A DNA stretch of 64,000 nucleotides from Nocardia miyunensis NBRC 108239 (lineage in GTDB: Bacteria > Actinomycetota > Actinomycetes > Mycobacteriales > Mycobacteriaceae), in assembly GCF_001613065.1 (NCBI RefSeq), contig NZ_BDBQ01000063.1, positions 38,160-102,159 on the forward strand, read 5' to 3'. Below are positions 16,917 to 25,784 of the stretch, piece by piece (the stretch's first letter is position 1; the number at the start of each line of letters is the position of its first letter). Below the pieces are notes generated by a model. The model saw only the letters and a program-made list of their open reading frames with translations, searched no databases and was not told the DNA's origin. The position numbers and the translations under genes are program-made.

Positions 16917-17266
16917 TGAGAAGCGCAAGAGATCCGAGGACACCGCGGCGGGATCCGGCCGTGGCGCCCACGCACGCCATGGAGCTGCTGGGCCAGCGCT
17001 GGATGCTGCGGGTGATCTGGGAGCTGGAGCCGGGTCCGCTGGGCTTTCTGGAGTTGCGCCGTCGCATGGACAACTGCTCGTCGAGCATGCTGTCGGTGCG
17101 CCTGCAGACGCTGCAGACCGCCGGAATCATCGTCAAACGCTTCGACAAGTCCTATGAGCTGACCTATCCGGGCGTCGAACTGGGCCGGGCGCTCGAGCAG
17201 CTCTGGGCGTGGGCGGATCGTTGGCACGACACGATCGGCGGATCGGCCGCCGAAGGCCCGGCCTGA
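16916..17266 (+). CDS. HxlR family transcriptional regulator
   Basis: A 116-residue winged-helix protein: AMELLGQRWMLRVIWEL, GFLELRRRMDNCSSSMLSVRLQTLQTAGII and the wing SYELTYPGVELGRALEQL. HxlR proteins are dimeric DNA-binding sensors of redox or electrophile stress, often controlling a divergent oxidoreductase. Here that would be the SDR. The single Cys in MDNCSS sits in the recognition helix region. The ATG overlaps the proposed operator; a downstream GTG at 16963 or later is the alternative start. Confidence 0.9.
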   Translation: MRSARDPRTPRRDPAVAPTHAMELLGQRWMLRVIWELEPGPLGFLELRRRMDNCSSSMLSVRLQTLQTAGIIVKRFDKSYELTYPGVELGRALEQLWAWADRWHDTIGGSAAEGPA

Positions 17267-17332
17267 AACGTCCGCGCGTGTCGGGTCGATAGGCAGATAA
17301 CGTAGATATGGCCCGCGACCAGGAGAAACATT

Positions 17333-17737
17333 ATGATCTCATGCCGTACCGCGGCAGTGGCGTCGGCCGCATTGGCGACCATGGCGGCGGTCACCGCGGC
17401 ACCCGCGCAGGCCCGGCCCACCGATCTGCCGCCCACGGTCCTGCTGCTCAGCGTGTCCCGGAGTCACGCACCGGCGCTGGGCACCGTCCTGTTGACCTGC
17501 TCGCCGGCCGTCGCGGGCAACCATCCCCAATCGGACGCGGCCTGCGACGAACTCGAGGCCGCGGGCGGCGACTTCGGCGCGCTGCGCGGCCGGGCCATGC
17601 GGTTCTGCCCGATGATCTACGACCCGGTCACCCTCTCTGCCGAGGGCATCTGGCACGGTACGCGGGTCAGCTATCGCCAGACCTATGCCAACGCATGTCA
17701 ATCCGGTGATCGCAGCACGTACGTCTTCGCATTCTGA
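17333..17737 (+). CDS. secreted subtilisin-inhibitor-like (SSI family) protein
   Basis: A 134-residue exported protein. The signal peptide ends near AAPAQA (residue ~27). The mature part has four Cys (56, 71, 92, 122), matching the two SSI disulfides: LLTCSPAV, SDAACDELEAAGGDF, FCPMIYDPVT and NACQ. The reactive-site loop reads FCPMIYDPV, so P1 is Met94, as in Streptomyces SSI. Its role would be inhibition of extracellular serine proteases. GGAG lies shortly before the ATG. Confidence 0.88.
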   Translation: MISCRTAAVASAALATMAAVTAAPAQARPTDLPPTVLLLSVSRSHAPALGTVLLTCSPAVAGNHPQSDAACDELEAAGGDFGALRGRAMRFCPMIYDPVTLSAEGIWHGTRVSYRQTYANACQSGDRSTYVFAF

Positions 17738-17772
17738 GACCGCGCAGCGCCTCGCCGCAATGTCATTGGCGC

Positions 17773-18753
17773 TCAACCGTGTTGGGCGAGCACCTCCGCA
17801 CGCCGACGGGCCATGGTATCGGCGGGATCGTCACCGTTCAGCAGAGCGCGGCACAGCGCCGCCGCATCGTCGATGGCATTGCGCGCACCGACACCGGACG
17901 ACGGGCTGAGCGCGTGATCAGCGTCCCCGCAAAGGATTACGGGTAGTCGAGGCGGAAGAGCCTTGGCCAGCGGCACACGGCGGGCATTGGAGACGTGCAC
18001 CATCGCGGTGTGGTCGAGCAGGGTGTCCAGCAGATACGGAATCTCGGGCAGGGCGCTGCGAATCGGTTCGATCCATCGGGCCAGCGGGTGAAATCCGGTG
18101 TAGCCCACCTCGATCGGCTCGCGGGTCAGGCGCACGAACCACACCGCGACGGTGTCGTTCCAGAAATGCCCGAAGGTGGCCGGAGTGTCGCCCGCGTGCC
18201 GGTGGAAATGCAGCACCGACGGGGTGGTGTTGGGCCGGGTACCGGGCGCGGCGGTCGCGTAGAGCACCACCTGCCCGGCATATTCGGCGACGCGCTCGGG
18301 CTCGAGCCGGGTGCGGGCGATCGAGTCGATGCCGTCGGCGGCGATGAGCAGGTCGGTCGCGGCGCCGCCGGGATACAGCATGCCGCTGTCCGGATCCAGA
18401 TCGCTGAACGCCGTCCCGTAGCGGATGTCCGCGCCTGCGGCCCAGGCGAATTCGGTCAGCACCCGCATCAGATCGGTGCGGTGATACAGCCGATGCCCGG
18501 TCGCGGGCGATTCGTGCACGTCCGAGGCCGGCGCGCCGACCCGGAATCCGTCCACGGGATAGGACGCGTCGTCGAGTTGATCGGCGGGAACTCCCAGATC
18601 GGCCATCGTGCGGTGCGCGTGCGCGTCCAGGAACAGGAACGCGCCGCCGCGCACGTTGGGTCTGCGTTCGTAGACGACGGCAGAGTGGCCCGCTCGCGCC
18701 AGCCCACCCGCGAGCAAGGTGCCCGCGATGCCGCCTCCGAGGATCGTCACCAT
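17773..18753 (-). CDS. FAD-dependent monooxygenase (PHBH/UbiH type)
   Basis: A 326-residue flavoprotein. It has the GxGxxG variant ILGGGIAGTLLA at the start, the DG motif LLIAADGIDSIARTRL, and the GD motif LCGDADHALSPSSGVGARNAIDDAAAL, all hallmarks of group A flavin monooxygenases. It is at the short end of the family. Substrate unknown. It converges on the SSI gene and has 310 bp of upstream non-coding DNA. Confidence 0.85.
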   Translation of the reverse strand: MVTILGGGIAGTLLAGGLARAGHSAVVYERRPNVRGGAFLFLDAHAHRTMADLGVPADQLDDASYPVDGFRVGAPASDVHESPATGHRLYHRTDLMRVLTEFAWAAGADIRYGTAFSDLDPDSGMLYPGGAATDLLIAADGIDSIARTRLEPERVAEYAGQVVLYATAAPGTRPNTTPSVLHFHRHAGDTPATFGHFWNDTVAVWFVRLTREPIEVGYTGFHPLARWIEPIRSALPEIPYLLDTLLDHTAMVHVSNARRVPLAKALPPRLPVILCGDADHALSPSSGVGARNAIDDAAALCRALLNGDDPADTMARRRAEVLAQHG

Positions 18754-19063
18754 ATGTGATCCCTAGGCCGCCGGTGTCCGGTGCAGCCTGGTCAATTTTT
18801 CTCCTAGCCTGGCCATGCCGTCGGCCTTGCGCGCCCCCGCGGAACGACGTCCGGTCCGAATCGATGTCCTCCAATTACTAGCATTGTCAACATTTCTGCG
18901 CCACTGAGGCAGTCTCGCCCCGACAGCGATCGCACCCCGTTTCGCCTCGCTCGCGGCGGGTGTGTCGCGGTGTGTCCGGGGAGTGCGTTAGCCTGCCGGA
19001 ACCTGCGGCGGTGCTGCGGTCGGCCACGTGAGGGTGATCGGTGACGGACTTGGGAGCGCGAAC
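18754..19063. other. gene-free divergent region
   Basis: 310 bp between the FAD monooxygenase gene (minus) and a lipoprotein gene (plus). It should contain both promoters. No clear palindrome or promoter pair is visible. Confidence 0.4.
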
Positions 19064-19519
19064 ATGGTGAACACGAGAACGAATCGCAGGCGTGTGCGCA
19101 TCGGATGCTGTGTGGCGGCGGCGGTGCTCGCCGCGGTTGCCGGATGCGGTTCGCAGAATTCCCCGTCGCCGGGCACCGGCGTCCGGTCGGCGGGGCAGTC
19201 GAATTCCCTGCCGGACGTCCTGGACTGTTCGTTCGACAAACCGGCCGTGCGGCCGCAGAACCTGATCCTCGCGTGCGCGGATCTGGGTGTGCAGGTCGAG
19301 AAGATCACCTGGAAGTCCTGGACGGCCGACAAGGCCGAGGGCGACGGCACCGAGCACGACAACACCTGCACGCCCAACTGCGCCGCCGGGAACTACGTCG
19401 ACAAGCCCGTGCACGTCGTACTGTCCGATCCGGCCCAGCCCGCGAACCTCTACACCAAGGCCACCACCATCGACTCGACCGGAAAGGCCTCGCACTTTCC
19501 CCTGGAAGAGAAGCGGTGA
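19064..19519 (+). CDS. predicted lipoprotein, unknown function
   Basis: A 151-residue protein with a lipoprotein signal: basic start NTRTNRRRVR, a hydrophobic core and lipobox VAGC (Cys at ~28). The mature domain has LILACADLGV, KITWKSW, NTCTPNCAAGNYV and VHVVLSDP, a small beta-rich domain with conserved Cys seen in many secreted actinobacterial proteins of unknown role. GGGAG precedes the ATG. Confidence 0.82.
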   Translation: MVNTRTNRRRVRIGCCVAAAVLAAVAGCGSQNSPSPGTGVRSAGQSNSLPDVLDCSFDKPAVRPQNLILACADLGVQVEKITWKSWTADKAEGDGTEHDNTCTPNCAAGNYVDKPVHVVLSDPAQPANLYTKATTIDSTGKASHFPLEEKR

Positions 19520-19625
19520 CCGCCCCGAAGCTATAGATGTAACTCCCAGTCGCATATACACCCGAAATTTTGCTACGCTCGGGTATCGGCGGCGGTGACG
19601 TCGCACGACGAGACCAGGAGTACCG

Positions 19626-20531
19626 ATGAAGCTGCTTCCCCAGTGGACGCCTCGGGACGGGACCGATCCGGGCGAGGTAGCCCTGCACGCACGGAATGTG
19701 CGGTTCGACTGGCGCGACACCCCGTTGCGCTGGATGCCGGACGAGCCGATCGCCTCCCACCTGATCAACGCGCTGAACCTGCTGCTGCCCGAGGGCGAGC
19801 GGATGTTCGTGCTGGCGTTCTCCGAGGCGCTGGCGCTGGTGCAGGACGAGAAACTGCGCGAGCAGATGCTCGGCTTCATCGGTCAGGAATCGATGCACGC
19901 CGAAACCCACAACGACGTGCTGCAACAGGTACTCACCGCGCACGGCATCGATGTCGACGCCTACGTGCGTCAGATGGAGTTCTTGTTCCGCAAGACCCTC
20001 GGCCCTCGCCCCGCCCAGGGGGCCGCCGCGCAATTCCAGACCCTGGTCGAACGCATCGGCTTCATCGCCACCCTCGAGCATTTCTTCGCCTACCTGGGCG
20101 ACTGGGTGCTCAACGCCGACCTCGAGCGGTTCGGCGCGGACCCGCGCGTGCTGGATCTGTTCCGCTGGCACGGTGCCGAGGAGGTCGAGCATCGGCACGT
20201 CGCGCACGATGTGGCGCAGTACTTCGATGTCGGCTATGTGCGCCGATCCGCGCTGATGCTGATCGTCTTCCCGATCTTCCTGGCCCTGGTGCTTCGTGGC
20301 ACCAAATACCTTGTGCACGAAGACCCTTCGCTGCCGAATATGCGTTATCCGCGCCTGGTGCTGCGGGTGTTCGGCGCGATGTGGCGCGGTGCGCTGCCCG
20401 GGGTGCCCGCACTGCTGTGGAGTGCGGCCACGGTGCTGCGGCCCGGGTACGATCCCGGATCCGTCGGCTCGACCGCGCAGGCCGTCGCCTATCTCGCCAA
20501 ATCGCCTGCCGCGCAGGCAATGGCGTCGTGA
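19626..20531 (+). CDS. metal-dependent hydrolase-family protein with ferritin-like diiron motifs (PF10118 type)
   Basis: A 301-residue protein with helical motifs typical of diiron carboxylate sites: FIGQESMHAETHND, LEHFFAYLGDW and WHGAEEVEHRHVAHD (E-x2-H repeats). A hydrophobic segment SALMLIVFPIFLALVL suggests membrane association. The family is annotated as metal-dependent hydrolase, but the adjacent ferredoxin-type reductase, overlapping by 4 bp, suggests an electron-fed oxygenase or desaturase-like role; this is inference. Confidence 0.83.
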   Translation: MKLLPQWTPRDGTDPGEVALHARNVRFDWRDTPLRWMPDEPIASHLINALNLLLPEGERMFVLAFSEALALVQDEKLREQMLGFIGQESMHAETHNDVLQQVLTAHGIDVDAYVRQMEFLFRKTLGPRPAQGAAAQFQTLVERIGFIATLEHFFAYLGDWVLNADLERFGADPRVLDLFRWHGAEEVEHRHVAHDVAQYFDVGYVRRSALMLIVFPIFLALVLRGTKYLVHEDPSLPNMRYPRLVLRVFGAMWRGALPGVPALLWSAATVLRPGYDPGSVGSTAQAVAYLAKSPAAQAMAS

Positions 20532-21634
20532 GCGCGCGGCGGGTTCCGCTGCTGCCTCCGGCGGACCTGTACGGGAGACGCCGCAGCGACAGGGCGATTC
20601 GCGTCATCGATGCGGTCGCCGAGACCCGGATGCGCTGGACGGCCCTGATCAATCGCCGAACGGCCGCCGGGACGGTGGACGATCACCGCATCGCGCTCAC
20701 GGTCGCGCAGCGGCGGGTGGAGGCGCACGACACCGATGTGGTGAGCCTGCTGCTGACCGCGCCCGACGGCCGCGCGCTGCCGCCCTGGCGGCCCGGTGCG
20801 CATCTGGACCTGGAACTGCCCTCGGGCCGGTTGCGGCAGTATTCGCTGTGCGGAGATCCGGCCGAACGGCATGCGTATCGCGTTGCGGTGCGGCGCATTC
20901 CGGACGGTGCGGGCGGTTCGCGTGAGGTGCACGAGGCGTTGACGATCGGCAGCTCGGTCACGGTGCGGGGTCCGCGCAACGCCTTCCCGTTCGTGCTGCC
21001 CGGACACGGATCCGCCGCCGCGCGTGTGCATTTCGTGGCCGGGGGCATCGGGATCACGCCGATTCTGCCGATGGTGCGGATGGCGCGACGGCTCGGCGTC
21101 GACTGGTCGATGGTCTACACCGGGCGCAGCCGCGACTCCATGGCCTTCCTCGGCGAACTCGAACTCCTGGGCTCTCGGGTGAGCATCCGCACCGACGACG
21201 AGTCCGGGCTGCCCGAGGCCGGGGATCTGCTCGCCGGTGTGGACACCGCCACCGCGGTCTACTGCTGCGGTCCGGTCCCGATGACCACGCTGATCGCCGA
21301 CCGGGTTCGCGAGATGCCCGGTGTGGAACTGCATTCCGAGCGGTTCTCCCCATTGCCCGTCCGGGACGGCACCGCCTTCGAGGTCGAATTGGCGCGTACC
21401 GGTGAGGTCATCGCGGTGCCCGCCGATCGCACGGTTCTGCAGGAGTTGCTGAAAGTCCGCCCGGACAGCCCGTATTCGTGCCGTCAGGGCTTCTGCCGCA
21501 CCTGCCGGGTGAACGCGCTGTCCGGACCGGTCGACCATCGCGACACCGTGCTGACCGACGCCGAGCGAGCAGCGGGCGACCTGCTCATCTGCGTATCCCG
21601 TTGTGCTGGTGAGCGTCTGGTGCTGGACCTATGA
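20528..21634 (+). CDS. ferredoxin reductase (FAD/NAD domains plus C-terminal 2Fe-2S), PDR/VanB type
   Basis: A 368-residue electron-transfer protein. The FAD-binding RQYSLCGDP is followed by the NAD-binding GGIGITPILPMVRMA and YCCGPVPM. The C-terminal plant-type [2Fe-2S] domain has YSCRQGFCRTC and a fourth Cys in LICVSR. It would pass electrons from NAD(P)H to the diiron protein encoded immediately upstream. Its GTG overlaps that gene's TGA (GTGA). Confidence 0.9.
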   Translation: MSARRVPLLPPADLYGRRRSDRAIRVIDAVAETRMRWTALINRRTAAGTVDDHRIALTVAQRRVEAHDTDVVSLLLTAPDGRALPPWRPGAHLDLELPSGRLRQYSLCGDPAERHAYRVAVRRIPDGAGGSREVHEALTIGSSVTVRGPRNAFPFVLPGHGSAAARVHFVAGGIGITPILPMVRMARRLGVDWSMVYTGRSRDSMAFLGELELLGSRVSIRTDDESGLPEAGDLLAGVDTATAVYCCGPVPMTTLIADRVREMPGVELHSERFSPLPVRDGTAFEVELARTGEVIAVPADRTVLQELLKVRPDSPYSCRQGFCRTCRVNALSGPVDHRDTVLTDAERAAGDLLICVSRCAGERLVLDL

Positions 21635-21683
21635 GGCCCCGCGCCCACCCGCGTCCCCTCCACCGGCTCCGAAGGGAGATATC

Positions 21684-23453
21684 GTGACCGATCAGACCCC
21701 CGTTCCAGATGCCGAACGAATCGTCCGCAACGGCGAATTCGACCTCGCCGTCTACGAATACGGCGACGCCGCCGCCGAGACGGTCGTGCTGGTGCACGGC
21801 TGGCCGGACGATCATCACCTGTGGGATCGGGTGATTCCGCTGCTGGCCCGGCGGTTCCACGTCGTCGCCTACGACACCCGGGGCCACGGCCGCTCCACCC
21901 GCACCAGCCGTACGAGCGACTACCGGCTCGATGCCTTCGCGTCGGACTTCTTCGCGGTCGCCGATGCGGTCAGTCCCGAACGGCCGGTTCACGTGCTCGC
22001 GCACGATTGGGGATCGGTGCAGATGTGGGAGGCGGTGTGCGAGCCGCGGGCCGACGCGCGGATCGCCTCGTTCACCTCGGTCTCGGGGCCGAACCTCGAT
22101 CACATGGGAAAGTGGATGCGCGCCAAGCTTTCCCGTGGCGCGGCGTGGGGCCCGTTCACCCAGTTGCTGTCCTCGGCGTACACGTTCCTGTTCATGACCC
22201 CGGGTGTGCCGCGCGTGGTGTTGCGGCCGCTGTCGGCGGCCACGATCTGGCAGCGTTTCGTCGGCTTGATGAACGAGACCGCGCCCGCGAATGTGCGTCT
22301 GGGCCCGAGGTTCCGGGAGGATTTCTTCGACGGGATGCGCATCTACCGCGCGAATATCCTGCAGCGCCTGGTCAACGCCCGCGACCGCTACACCGAGGTG
22401 CCGGTGCAACTGGTGATCGCCGGCCGCGACGTCGCGGTGCGGCCGGCGGGATACGCGGACGAGGCGCGGTGGACCTCGCGGCTGTGGCGTCGTGAGGTGC
22501 CCGCCGGACACTGGCTGCCGTTCTCGCATCCGGAGCTGTTGGCAACGGCCACAACCGAACTCGTCGATTCGCTCACCGAGGGCGCGTCCCCGCGCGGGCT
22601 GCGGCGCGCGGAGGTCGCGCGTGGCCGGGAGCGTCGTGAGTTCGAGGACCAGCTCGTCGTGATCACCGGCGGCGGCAGTGGCATCGGCCGGGAGACCGCG
22701 CTGTCCTTCGCTCGACGGGGTGCGGAGATCGTGGTCTCGGACCTGAATCTGGATGCGGCCAAACAGACCGTCGCGCTGGTGGAGGCCGAAGGCGGTGTGG
22801 CACATGCCTATTCGGTCGATGTCTCGGACGAGAAGGCCGTCGCCGAGCACGCCGCCGCGGTCATCGCCGCGCACGCGGTACCCGACATCCTGATCAACAA
22901 TGCCGGAATCGGTCAGGCGGGCGACTTCTTCGAGACCTCGGCAGAGGATTTCGACCGCGTGCTGCGGGTGAATCTGGGCGGGGTGATCAACGGCTGCCGC
23001 ACCTTCGGCGCGGCCATGGCCGAGCGCGGGCTCGGCGGGCACATCGTGAATCTGTCCAGTATGGCCGCCTATATGCCGCAGCGCGGGTTCAGCGCCTACT
23101 CGACGAGCAAGTCGGCGGTGTTCATGTTCTCCGACTGCCTGCGCGCCGAGCTGGCCGGTAAGGGCATCGAGGTGCACACCATCTGTCCCGGCATCGTGCA
23201 CACGAATATCGTTGCCACAACCCGATTCTCGGGCTTGTCCGCCTCGGACGAGGCGGACAAGCAGGCGAAATACGATGAGCTGTACCGCAAGCGGCACTAC
23301 GGCCCGGAGAAGGTCGCCGAGCAGATAGTGCGGGCCGTGCAGGACGGCCGCGACATCGTCCCGGTGACCCCGGAGGCCCATCTGCAGTACCACTTCCAGC
23401 GGCTCGCCCCCGCGGTCGCCCGGTTCGTCGCGGCGCGGGTCAAGCTCACCTGA
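21684..23453 (+). CDS. ephD: EphD-like fusion: epoxide hydrolase (alpha/beta fold) plus SDR
   Basis: A 589-residue two-domain protein. Residues ~1-290 are an alpha/beta hydrolase with HGWPDD and nucleophile loop HDWGS; the Asp108 nucleophile marks an epoxide hydrolase rather than an esterase. Residues ~315-589 are an SDR: ITGGGSGIG, NNAGIGQAG, NLSSMAAYMPQRGFSAYSTSKSA (Ser, Tyr, Lys). Length and order match M. tuberculosis EphD (592 aa), which has been linked to mycolic acid metabolism. The GTG start has AAGGGAGAT upstream. Orthology is inferred from architecture. Confidence 0.85.
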   Translation: MTDQTPVPDAERIVRNGEFDLAVYEYGDAAAETVVLVHGWPDDHHLWDRVIPLLARRFHVVAYDTRGHGRSTRTSRTSDYRLDAFASDFFAVADAVSPERPVHVLAHDWGSVQMWEAVCEPRADARIASFTSVSGPNLDHMGKWMRAKLSRGAAWGPFTQLLSSAYTFLFMTPGVPRVVLRPLSAATIWQRFVGLMNETAPANVRLGPRFREDFFDGMRIYRANILQRLVNARDRYTEVPVQLVIAGRDVAVRPAGYADEARWTSRLWRREVPAGHWLPFSHPELLATATTELVDSLTEGASPRGLRRAEVARGRERREFEDQLVVITGGGSGIGRETALSFARRGAEIVVSDLNLDAAKQTVALVEAEGGVAHAYSVDVSDEKAVAEHAAAVIAAHAVPDILINNAGIGQAGDFFETSAEDFDRVLRVNLGGVINGCRTFGAAMAERGLGGHIVNLSSMAAYMPQRGFSAYSTSKSAVFMFSDCLRAELAGKGIEVHTICPGIVHTNIVATTRFSGLSASDEADKQAKYDELYRKRHYGPEKVAEQIVRAVQDGRDIVPVTPEAHLQYHFQRLAPAVARFVAARVKLT

Positions 23454-23477
23454 GGCGCGGAGTATCCGGGCTCACCA

Positions 23478-24500
23478 CTACGGTGCGGGAGTCTTCGGGG
23501 TGGAATCGCTTTCGCTCTCACCCCGGGTGGACCACAGACTCGTCGCGGTGACCGCCGCCAGCACCACGACGATCACCAGAAGCGAGGCCGCCGTCGACAC
23601 CTGCGGCACGCCCGCCCAGATCTCGTGCGCCCAGTGCAACACCAGTTTCACGCCGATGAAGGCGAGGATCACCGCGAGCCCGTAGGCCAGGTGCACCAGT
23701 CGGTTCAGCGCCGCGTGCAGGACGAAATACAGAGCGCGCAGGCCCAGCAGCGCGAAGGCGTTGGTGGCGAACACCAGATACGGGTCGCCGGTGACGCCGT
23801 AGACCGCGGGCACCGAATCGACCGCGAATACCAGATCGGTGGTCATCACCGCGGTGACAACCAGGGCCAGCGGCGTCAGCGCGCGACGTCCGGCCTCCCG
23901 CACGCTCATCCGGGCCTCGCGATAGCCGTCGGTCACGGGCATCACCCGGCGCAGCAGCCGCACCGAACGCATCGTGGTGACCTCGACCTCGGTCTCCTGT
24001 CCGGTGATCGCGTCCTTCAGCAACTTGGCGGCCGTGACCAGCAGGATCGCGCCGAACAGCAGGAATGCCCAATCCAGTGCGGCCAGCGCGGCGGCGCCCA
24101 GTGCGATGAAGATGCCGCGCAGCACCAGCGCACCCGCGATGCCGAACAGCAGGACCCGCTGGGCCAGCCTCGCCGGCACCGCGAATGCGGCCAGGAGCAG
24201 CATGAAGACGAACAGATTGTCCACCGACAGCGATTTCTCCAGCAGATAGCCGGTGAAGAATTCCGTGCCCGGCCGCGACCCGTACGCCAACCAGATCACG
24301 ATGCCGAACGTGACCGGCAACGCCAGATAGAACGCCGTCCACCCGAGAGCCTCGCGCATCGACACCTCGTGTGGGCGTCGGGTGACGGCGAAGTCGAGCA
24401 CCAGCAGCAGCAACACACCGGCGATGGTCGCCGCCCACAGCCAGGGCGAGCCGATGGTGTGTAGCTGAGATGATGCGAGAACGGTCGGGGTCGAACTCAT
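23478..24500 (-). CDS. TerC/Alx family membrane protein (probable manganese exporter)
   Basis: A 340-residue polytopic membrane protein with about nine hydrophobic segments. Conserved TerC motifs are FFTGYLLEKSLSVDNLFVF and VMTTDLVFAVDSVPAVYGVT, with acidic residues inside membrane helices that bind metal. Bacterial TerC/Alx proteins export Mn(II). The upstream leader has yybP-ykoY features, which supports manganese control. ATG at 24500 is preceded by GAGGAG that lies partly in the leader's last stem. Confidence 0.9.
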   Translation of the reverse strand: MSSTPTVLASSQLHTIGSPWLWAATIAGVLLLLVLDFAVTRRPHEVSMREALGWTAFYLALPVTFGIVIWLAYGSRPGTEFFTGYLLEKSLSVDNLFVFMLLLAAFAVPARLAQRVLLFGIAGALVLRGIFIALGAAALAALDWAFLLFGAILLVTAAKLLKDAITGQETEVEVTTMRSVRLLRRVMPVTDGYREARMSVREAGRRALTPLALVVTAVMTTDLVFAVDSVPAVYGVTGDPYLVFATNAFALLGLRALYFVLHAALNRLVHLAYGLAVILAFIGVKLVLHWAHEIWAGVPQVSTAASLLVIVVVLAAVTATSLWSTRGESESDSTPKTPAP

Positions 24501-24506
24501 GAGACT

Positions 24507-24625
24507 CCTCGGGTATGGCAAACCACCCGAGGTCTCCTTCGCCCGTGAAACGGGCGGCCACCCGGGGATCTCAACCGTGAAATCCGTACTGACCGGTATA
24601 GCGCTTGGGAAGTACTCCCCTCGCG
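24507..24625 (-). promoter_or_regulatory. yybP-ykoY type (manganese) riboswitch before terC
   Basis: Read on the minus strand, the leader has the conserved GGGGAGTA (24613-24620) and, about 80 nt later, GGAGACC (24531-24537), the two hallmark blocks of the yybP-ykoY aptamer. After that, CCTCGGGT (24525-24532) pairs with ACCCGAGG (24507-24514), and the second arm overlaps the GAGGAG Shine-Dalgarno of terC. This suggests that manganese binding opens the ribosome site. Coordinates are approximate. Confidence 0.8.
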
Positions 24626-24764
24626 GGTGATCGTATCCGGAACCGGCCGTGACCGGCAAATCCTTCGCGACGTGTTCTCGCTCTCGGCGAACGGGGATTG
24701 ACCTCAACTCAGCTCGAGGTATCAGGCTGGTCGCATCGTTCGAGACGAGAGGATGTGGCCGATC

Positions 24765-25760
24765 ATGCGTGTTGTGGAAGTGAAGTCGTTCGGGGGACCG
24801 GAGGTGCTGGCGCCCGCCGAGGCGCCCGATCCGGTCGCCGGGCCCGGTCAGGTGGTCGTGGACGTCGCGGCGGCCGATGTGATGTTCCTGGATGTGCGGC
24901 TGCGCGGGGGTTGGGGCCGGGACTTCTTCCCGGTCGAGCCGCCGTACGTCCCCGGTGGCGCGGTCGCCGGTGTGGTCTCGTCGGTCGGCGAGGACGTCGA
25001 TCCCGGCTGGATCGGCAAGCGAGTGGCTACGGCCACCGCGGCCAGCGGTATCGGCGGCGGAGTGCCGACCGGCGGCTACGCGACCAAGGCGCTGGCGAAG
25101 GCGCAGACGCTGGCCGAGATCCCCGACGGCCTGGACGACATCCGAGCCGCGGCCCTGGTACACGACGGGCGAACCTCGTTGATGCTCGCCGAACAGGCCC
25201 GGATCCGTTCGGGGGAGTGGGTGCTGATCACCGCCGCGGGCGGCGGATTGGGCACGCTGCTCACGCAATTGGCGACGGCGGCCGGCGCCTCGGTCATCGC
25301 GGCGGCGCACGGCGAGACGAAACTCGCACTGGCACAACGCCTCGGCGCGAAAGTGGTGCTCGACTACGAGGCCCCGGGCTGGGTGGACCGAGTCCGGGAG
25401 ACGACCGGCGGGGCGGGTGTGACGGTGGTGCTCGACGGCGCGGGCGGACCGATCGGCGCGGATGCCCTGCGCGCCACCGCTCCCGGTGGCCGCTTCCTCG
25501 GATACGGTAACGCCGCAGGCGGATTCCTGGAGAATATAGCCGAATACGCAGCCGCACAGAACATTACTGTGCGACCGCTGCTGGAGATGACCAAGGCCGA
25601 TATCGACTGGCCGGCCCTCGGCCGCCGCGCACTCACCGAGGCGGCCGCAGGGAACTTGGAAGTCGTTGTGGGACAGACCTTCCCGCTCGACGAGGCGACG
25701 GCGGCCCATGCGGCCATCGAGTCGCGTGCCGCGGTAGGACGGACTATCCTGACGGTTTGA
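24765..25760 (+). CDS. zinc-type alcohol dehydrogenase-like / quinone oxidoreductase (MDR family)
   Basis: A 331-residue medium-chain reductase without zinc ligands: MRVVEVKSFGGPEVL, PYVPGGAVAGVVSSVG, cofactor loop ITAAGGGLGTLLTQLA and VVLDGAGG. This fits the NADPH:quinone oxidoreductase branch. Two in-frame ATGs (24753 and 24765) are possible; the second is chosen because the family's N-terminal strand starts there and AGAGG sits 12 bp upstream. Confidence 0.85.
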   Translation: MRVVEVKSFGGPEVLAPAEAPDPVAGPGQVVVDVAAADVMFLDVRLRGGWGRDFFPVEPPYVPGGAVAGVVSSVGEDVDPGWIGKRVATATAASGIGGGVPTGGYATKALAKAQTLAEIPDGLDDIRAAALVHDGRTSLMLAEQARIRSGEWVLITAAGGGLGTLLTQLATAAGASVIAAAHGETKLALAQRLGAKVVLDYEAPGWVDRVRETTGGAGVTVVLDGAGGPIGADALRATAPGGRFLGYGNAAGGFLENIAEYAAAQNITVRPLLEMTKADIDWPALGRRALTEAAAGNLEVVVGQTFPLDEATAAHAAIESRAAVGRTILTV

Positions 25761-25784
25761 GCCGGTGTCGGGGGCGGTTCGCGG

